A stretch of DNA of 9,935 bases, from positions 1-9,935 of the forward strand of contig CALMPZ010000326.1 in NCBI GenBank assembly GCA_937871645.1. The letters run 5' to 3'. Every line of letters starts with the position of its first letter. Position 1 is the first letter of the stretch. Made by a program: the position numbers and the translations under genes. This DNA comes from an uncultured Polymorphobacter sp. Lineage in GTDB: Bacteria; Pseudomonadota; Alphaproteobacteria; Sphingomonadales; Sphingomonadaceae. This document shows, piece after piece, positions 7,443 to 9,935 of the stretch. Below the pieces are notes generated by a model. It was not told the origin of the DNA and ran no database searches. It saw only the letters and a list, made by a program, of their open reading frames with translations.

Positions 7443-7581
7443 CGCGTTGATGTGGCAGCGTAGGGACCGAATGTGAAGGGGGCGCGGCACAAACACGCAT
7501 TTGCCGAGATTGCTATGTGCGTATTGCTTCACGCTACCAATGCATTAAAGCTGCGCTCAAATCAGCCTTGGGAGTGGCAGC
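7443..7581. promoter_or_regulatory. Divergent intergenic region holding promoters for both gene blocks
   Basis: These 139 nt separate the minus-strand cluster from the plus-strand GMC gene, so both promoters should lie here. The part from about 7490 to 7560 is clearly richer in A and T than its surroundings. It contains the palindrome AATGCATT (7539-7546) and ATTGCT twice (7509-7514 and 7523-7528). On the minus strand TTGGTA followed after 17 nt by CATAGC is a weak promoter-like pair. I cannot assign either promoter with confidence, and no terminator or riboswitch fold is apparent. Confidence 0.45.
7570..7574 (+). promoter_or_regulatory. Ribosome binding site of the GMC oxidoreductase
   Basis: GGGAG ends 7 nt before ATG 7582, an ideal spacing that fixes the start of the downstream flavoprotein. 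Confidence 0.75.
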
Positions 7582-9201
7582 ATGCGTGACGCGTTCGATT
7601 TCATCATTGTCGGTGCAGGATCTGCCGGGTGCGTGCTCGCCAACCGGCTGTCGGCCGACCCGAAGAACCGCGTGCTGCTGCTCGAAGCCGGCGCGAAGGA
7701 CAACAAGATGATGGTCAACATGCCCGGCGGCATCGCGACGATCCTGCCGCCCGACAACAAGAGCCCGCTCAACTGGGGCTATTGGACGGTGCCGCAACCG
7801 ACGATGGGCGGACGGCAAATGTACTGGCCGCGCGGCAAGGTCGTCGGCGGTTCGTCGTCGATCAACGGCATGGTCTATATCCGCGGTCACAGCAGCGATT
7901 ACGACCGCTGGGCGCAGCTTGGCCTGACCGGCTGGGGCTGGGCCGATGTGCTGCCGTATTTCCGGCGTAGCGAGGACAGCGAGCGCGGTGCCGATGATTT
8001 CCACGGCAAGGGCGGCCCGCTGCATACCGAAAAGCGTGCGCTGCCCAACGACCTGATCAGCGTGTTCCTCGACGCCGCGCAGCAGGCCGGCATTCCGCAC
8101 ACCGATGATTTCAACGGACCGCAGTTCGAAGGCGCCGGCATCTACGATTCGACGATCAAGAACGGCAGCCGCTGGTCGGCGGCGCGCGGCTATCTGACGC
8201 CGGTGATGGGGCGCCCCAACCTTGAAGTCCGCACCGATGTCCAGGTCGAGCGCGTGACGTTCGAGGGCAAGCGCGCCACCGGCGTGTCCTATATGCACGA
8301 TGGCAAGCGCGTCGTGGTCACCGCCGGCGAGACGATCCTGTGCGGCGGCGCGATCAATTCGCCGCAGATTTTGATGCTGTCGGGCGTCGGGCCGGCGGCG
8401 CATCTGAAGTCGGTTGGCATCGATGTCGTGCATGACAGCCCCGATGTCGGCGGCAATCTGCAGGATCACCTCGACGTGCAGGTGCAATGGCAGTGCACCC
8501 AGCCAGTGACGCTCAACGGCACGCGCTCGATCTTCACCCAGGCAGCGGCGCTGGGGAAGTGGTTCTTCGCCAAGACTGGCCCGGCGAGCTACATCCCGAC
8601 GCCGGCCGGCGCGTTCGTGTCGACGCGCGAAGGGCTCGCCGCGCCGGATATCCAGATGCATTTCATGCCACTGGTCGGGGCGCCGCATGGCCGCGAGAAG
8701 ATGGGACCGCAGCATGGCTATCAGATCCACGTCTGCCAGGTTCGCCCCGAAAGCCGCGGCACGATTCGACTGGCGTCGAGCGATCCGCGGGCAGCGCCGC
8801 TGATCGATGCCAACTATCTGTCGGCACCCGAAGATGTCGACACGATCGTCAAGGGCATCGAAATCGCGCGGCGCATCGGCGCCAGCGCGGCGTTCGCCCC
8901 GTTCCGCGGCGCCGAAATCTGGCCCGGGCCGGCCGCAGCAACGCGCGAATCTTTGGTCGAGGCGGTGCGCCAATGGGGCGAGACGATCTATCACCCGGTC
9001 GGCACCTGCCGCATGGGCGCCGATGCAGAAGCCGTACTCGACGGCGAGTTGCGCGTGCGCGGTGTCAGCGGGCTCCGCGTTGTCGATGCCAGCGTCATGC
9101 CGTATCTGGTGTCAGGCAACACCAACGCCCCGACGATCATGATCGCCGAAAAAGCCAGCGACCTGATCTTGGCAGCACGCGCGCAAGAGCTGACTGCGTG
9201 A
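7582..9201 (+). CDS. GMC-family FAD-dependent oxidoreductase (choline dehydrogenase-like)
   Basis: A 539-residue flavoprotein of the glucose-methanol-choline family, which oxidises alcohols to aldehydes or ketones. The N-terminal FAD fold has [18 protein letters not shown] (6-23) with GAGSAG (11-16) and LLLEAG (32-37, Glu35 for ribose binding). The GMC signature [19 protein letters not shown] (about 90-108) follows, then the second signature [17 protein letters not shown] (about 254-270). The C-terminus carries [10 protein letters not shown] with His471 and [18 protein letters not shown] with Asn515. The 44-residue spacing of this pair equals that of His466 and Asn510 in choline oxidase, so the catalytic pair is intact. 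There is no signal peptide, so it is probably cytoplasmic. Best resemblance is to BetA and polyethylene-glycol or alkyl-alcohol dehydrogenases; no betB or betI lies alongside, so I do not claim a choline role. lipB follows after 22 nt. Confidence 0.93.
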   Translation: MRDAFDFIIVGAGSAGCVLANRLSADPKNRVLLLEAGAKDNKMMVNMPGGIATILPPDNKSPLNWGYWTVPQPTMGGRQMYWPRGKVVGGSSSINGMVYIRGHSSDYDRWAQLGLTGWGWADVLPYFRRSEDSERGADDFHGKGGPLHTEKRALPNDLISVFLDAAQQAGIPHTDDFNGPQFEGAGIYDSTIKNGSRWSAARGYLTPVMGRPNLEVRTDVQVERVTFEGKRATGVSYMHDGKRVVVTAGETILCGGAINSPQILMLSGVGPAAHLKSVGIDVVHDSPDVGGNLQDHLDVQVQWQCTQPVTLNGTRSIFTQAAALGKWFFAKTGPASYIPTPAGAFVSTREGLAAPDIQMHFMPLVGAPHGREKMGPQHGYQIHVCQVRPESRGTIRLASSDPRAAPLIDANYLSAPEDVDTIVKGIEIARRIGASAAFAPFRGAEIWPGPAAATRESLVEAVRQWGETIYHPVGTCRMGADAEAVLDGELRVRGVSGLRVVDASVMPYLVSGNTNAPTIMIAEKASDLILAARAQELTA

Positions 9202-9213
9202 ACGCCGCGCTAC

Positions 9214-9217
9214 GGAG
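9214..9217 (+). promoter_or_regulatory. lipB: Ribosome binding site deciding the lipB GTG start
   Basis: GGAG ends 6 nt before GTG 9224 and 12 nt before the in-frame ATG 9230. The spacing favours the GTG start. Confidence 0.55.
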
Positions 9218-9223
9218 ACGCCA

Positions 9224-9892
9224 GTGGCGATGACGAACGGGCCGGGCGATGCAATTGACGGCGTCGAGTGGCACGTCGAGCCCGGCCTCACTGATTATGC
9301 GGCGGCGTTGGCGTTCATGCAGGCGCGCGTCGACGCCATCCGTGCCGGCACCGCAGCCGAGCGCGTCTGGCTGGTCGAGCATCCGCCGGTCTATACCGCC
9401 GGCACAAGCGCCAAGGCTGGCGACCTGATCGATCCGGCGCGCTTCCCGGTGCATGTTGCCGGGCGTGGCGGCCAATACACCTATCACGGTCCGGGGCAGC
9501 GCGTGGTCTATGTCATGCTCGACCTTGATCGCCGTGGGCGCGACGTGCGCTGCTATGTCATGCAACTCGAGCGCTGGATCATTCGGACGCTGGCGCATTT
9601 TGACGTTGCGGCGACGGTTGCACCGGGGCGCGTCGGGGTTTGGGTGGACACGCCGCGCGGCGAGGAAAAGGTCGCGGCCATCGGTGTGCGGCTGCGCCGC
9701 TGGGTGACGATGCACGGCGCAGCTATCAATGTTGACCCCGACTTGGCGCACTTTGGCGGCATCGTCCCGTGCGGCATCACCGACCATGGCGTCACGAGCC
9801 TGCGCACACTGGGCAGCAAGACGTCGATGGGCGAGTTGGATATGGCGCTCAAAGCCGAATTTCCGGGCTTTCTTGCGGCGCTGGTGTCGTGA
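9224..9892 (+). CDS. lipB: Lipoyl(octanoyl) transferase
   Basis: Transfers octanoate from acyl carrier protein to the lipoyl domains of 2-oxoacid dehydrogenases and the glycine cleavage H protein, in the cytosol; LipA then adds sulfur. The 222 residues match the family. Motifs are [17 protein letters not shown] (48-64), [14 protein letters not shown] (79-92), [14 protein letters not shown] (147-160) with catalytic Lys149, [11 protein letters not shown] (164-174) and FGGIVPCGI (177-185) with catalytic Cys183, corresponding to Lys135 and Cys169 of Escherichia coli LipB. The start is GTG 9224, with ATG 9230 an alternative two codons in. It follows the GMC gene by 22 nt on the same strand and could be read from the same promoter, although the two functions are not obviously related. 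lipA is not in the window. Confidence 0.97.
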   Translation: MAMTNGPGDAIDGVEWHVEPGLTDYAAALAFMQARVDAIRAGTAAERVWLVEHPPVYTAGTSAKAGDLIDPARFPVHVAGRGGQYTYHGPGQRVVYVMLDLDRRGRDVRCYVMQLERWIIRTLAHFDVAATVAPGRVGVWVDTPRGEEKVAAIGVRLRRWVTMHGAAINVDPDLAHFGGIVPCGITDHGVTSLRTLGSKTSMGELDMALKAEFPGFLAALVS

Positions 9893-9935
9893 AAATGTCA
9901 CCGTTGATGGCAAATTTCGGCACTGCAGCAATGCC
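9889..9935 (+). CDS. Possible start of a further gene, cut by the right edge
   Basis: A frame beginning at GTG 9889 overlaps the lipB stop by four bases (GTGA) and stays open to the window end; ATG 9895 is an alternative start. The visible residues are [15 protein letters not shown], a basic start followed by small and hydrophobic residues that could be the beginning of a signal peptide. Only about 15 codons are visible, so the open frame could be chance, and no good ribosome site precedes either start. I do not recognise a family. Confidence 0.28.
   Translation, partial: MKMSPLMANFGTAAM

Noticed and set aside
7443..7532. N-terminal extension of the MBL hydrolase to GTG 7532
   Set aside because: The 30 extra residues are basic and Cys-containing, unlike the family, and would consume most of the divergent promoter region. 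ATG 7442 gives the expected family N-terminus.
7534..8994. Long open frame (486 codons) on the minus strand opposite the GMC oxidoreductase gene
   Set aside because: Its translation is rich in Arg, Ala, His and Asp with no recognisable motif, and it mirrors a complete, motif-rich flavoprotein on the plus strand. Long antisense frames are expected at this GC content.
7582..9201. Assignment of the GMC gene as betA for glycine betaine synthesis
   Set aside because: The fold and catalytic pair fit, but betB, betI or choline transport genes are absent and the family covers many alcohol substrates, so a specific symbol is not supported.

Overview
The window is GC-rich chromosomal DNA, densely packed with genes whose third codon positions are mostly G or C. 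It reads as a metabolic stretch of an alphaproteobacterium, most likely a sphingomonad-type member. That placement rests on the look of the proteins (acetoacetyl-CoA reductase, an HPPV-leader ferrochelatase, a DUF4230 gene beside nadA) and on codon usage; it is inference, because no rRNA or other taxonomic marker is present.

Left block (1-7442, all minus strand). Seven genes run head to tail, in transcription order: an LACTB2-like MBL-fold hydrolase, a DUF4230 membrane-anchored protein, nadA, nadC, a Tat-targeted molybdenum hydroxylase large subunit, hemH, and phaB, which runs off the left edge. Successive spacings are a 4-nt overlap, 3 nt, an 8-nt overlap, 56 nt, 2 nt and 34 nt. One long transcript is therefore plausible, with a possible internal break in the 56-nt gap. 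nadA and nadC perform two consecutive steps of de novo NAD synthesis (dihydroxyacetone phosphate plus iminoaspartate to quinolinate, then to nicotinate mononucleotide). hemH performs the last step of protoheme synthesis, and phaB makes (R)-3-hydroxybutyryl-CoA for polyhydroxyalkanoate. The molybdenum hydroxylase subunit lacks its usual small [2Fe-2S] partner in the window, and nadB is also absent.

Divergent intergenic region (7443-7581). This 139-nt stretch separates the two blocks and must hold both promoters. It is visibly more AT-rich in its right half and contains a short palindrome, but no textbook promoter could be assigned.

Right block (7582-9935, plus strand). A GMC-family FAD oxidoreductase of the choline dehydrogenase type is followed after 22 nt by lipB (octanoyltransferase for lipoate attachment). 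A short open frame overlaps the lipB stop and may be the start of another gene cut by the right edge.

No tRNA, rRNA, CRISPR array, transposase, attachment site or phage-like gene was seen. Nothing in the window amounts to a recognisable new defence or mobile system. The points worth a second look are the orphan molybdenum hydroxylase subunit between NAD and heme genes, the DUF4230 gene embedded in the operon, the missing nadB, and an imperfect 27-nt duplication at the hemH start.
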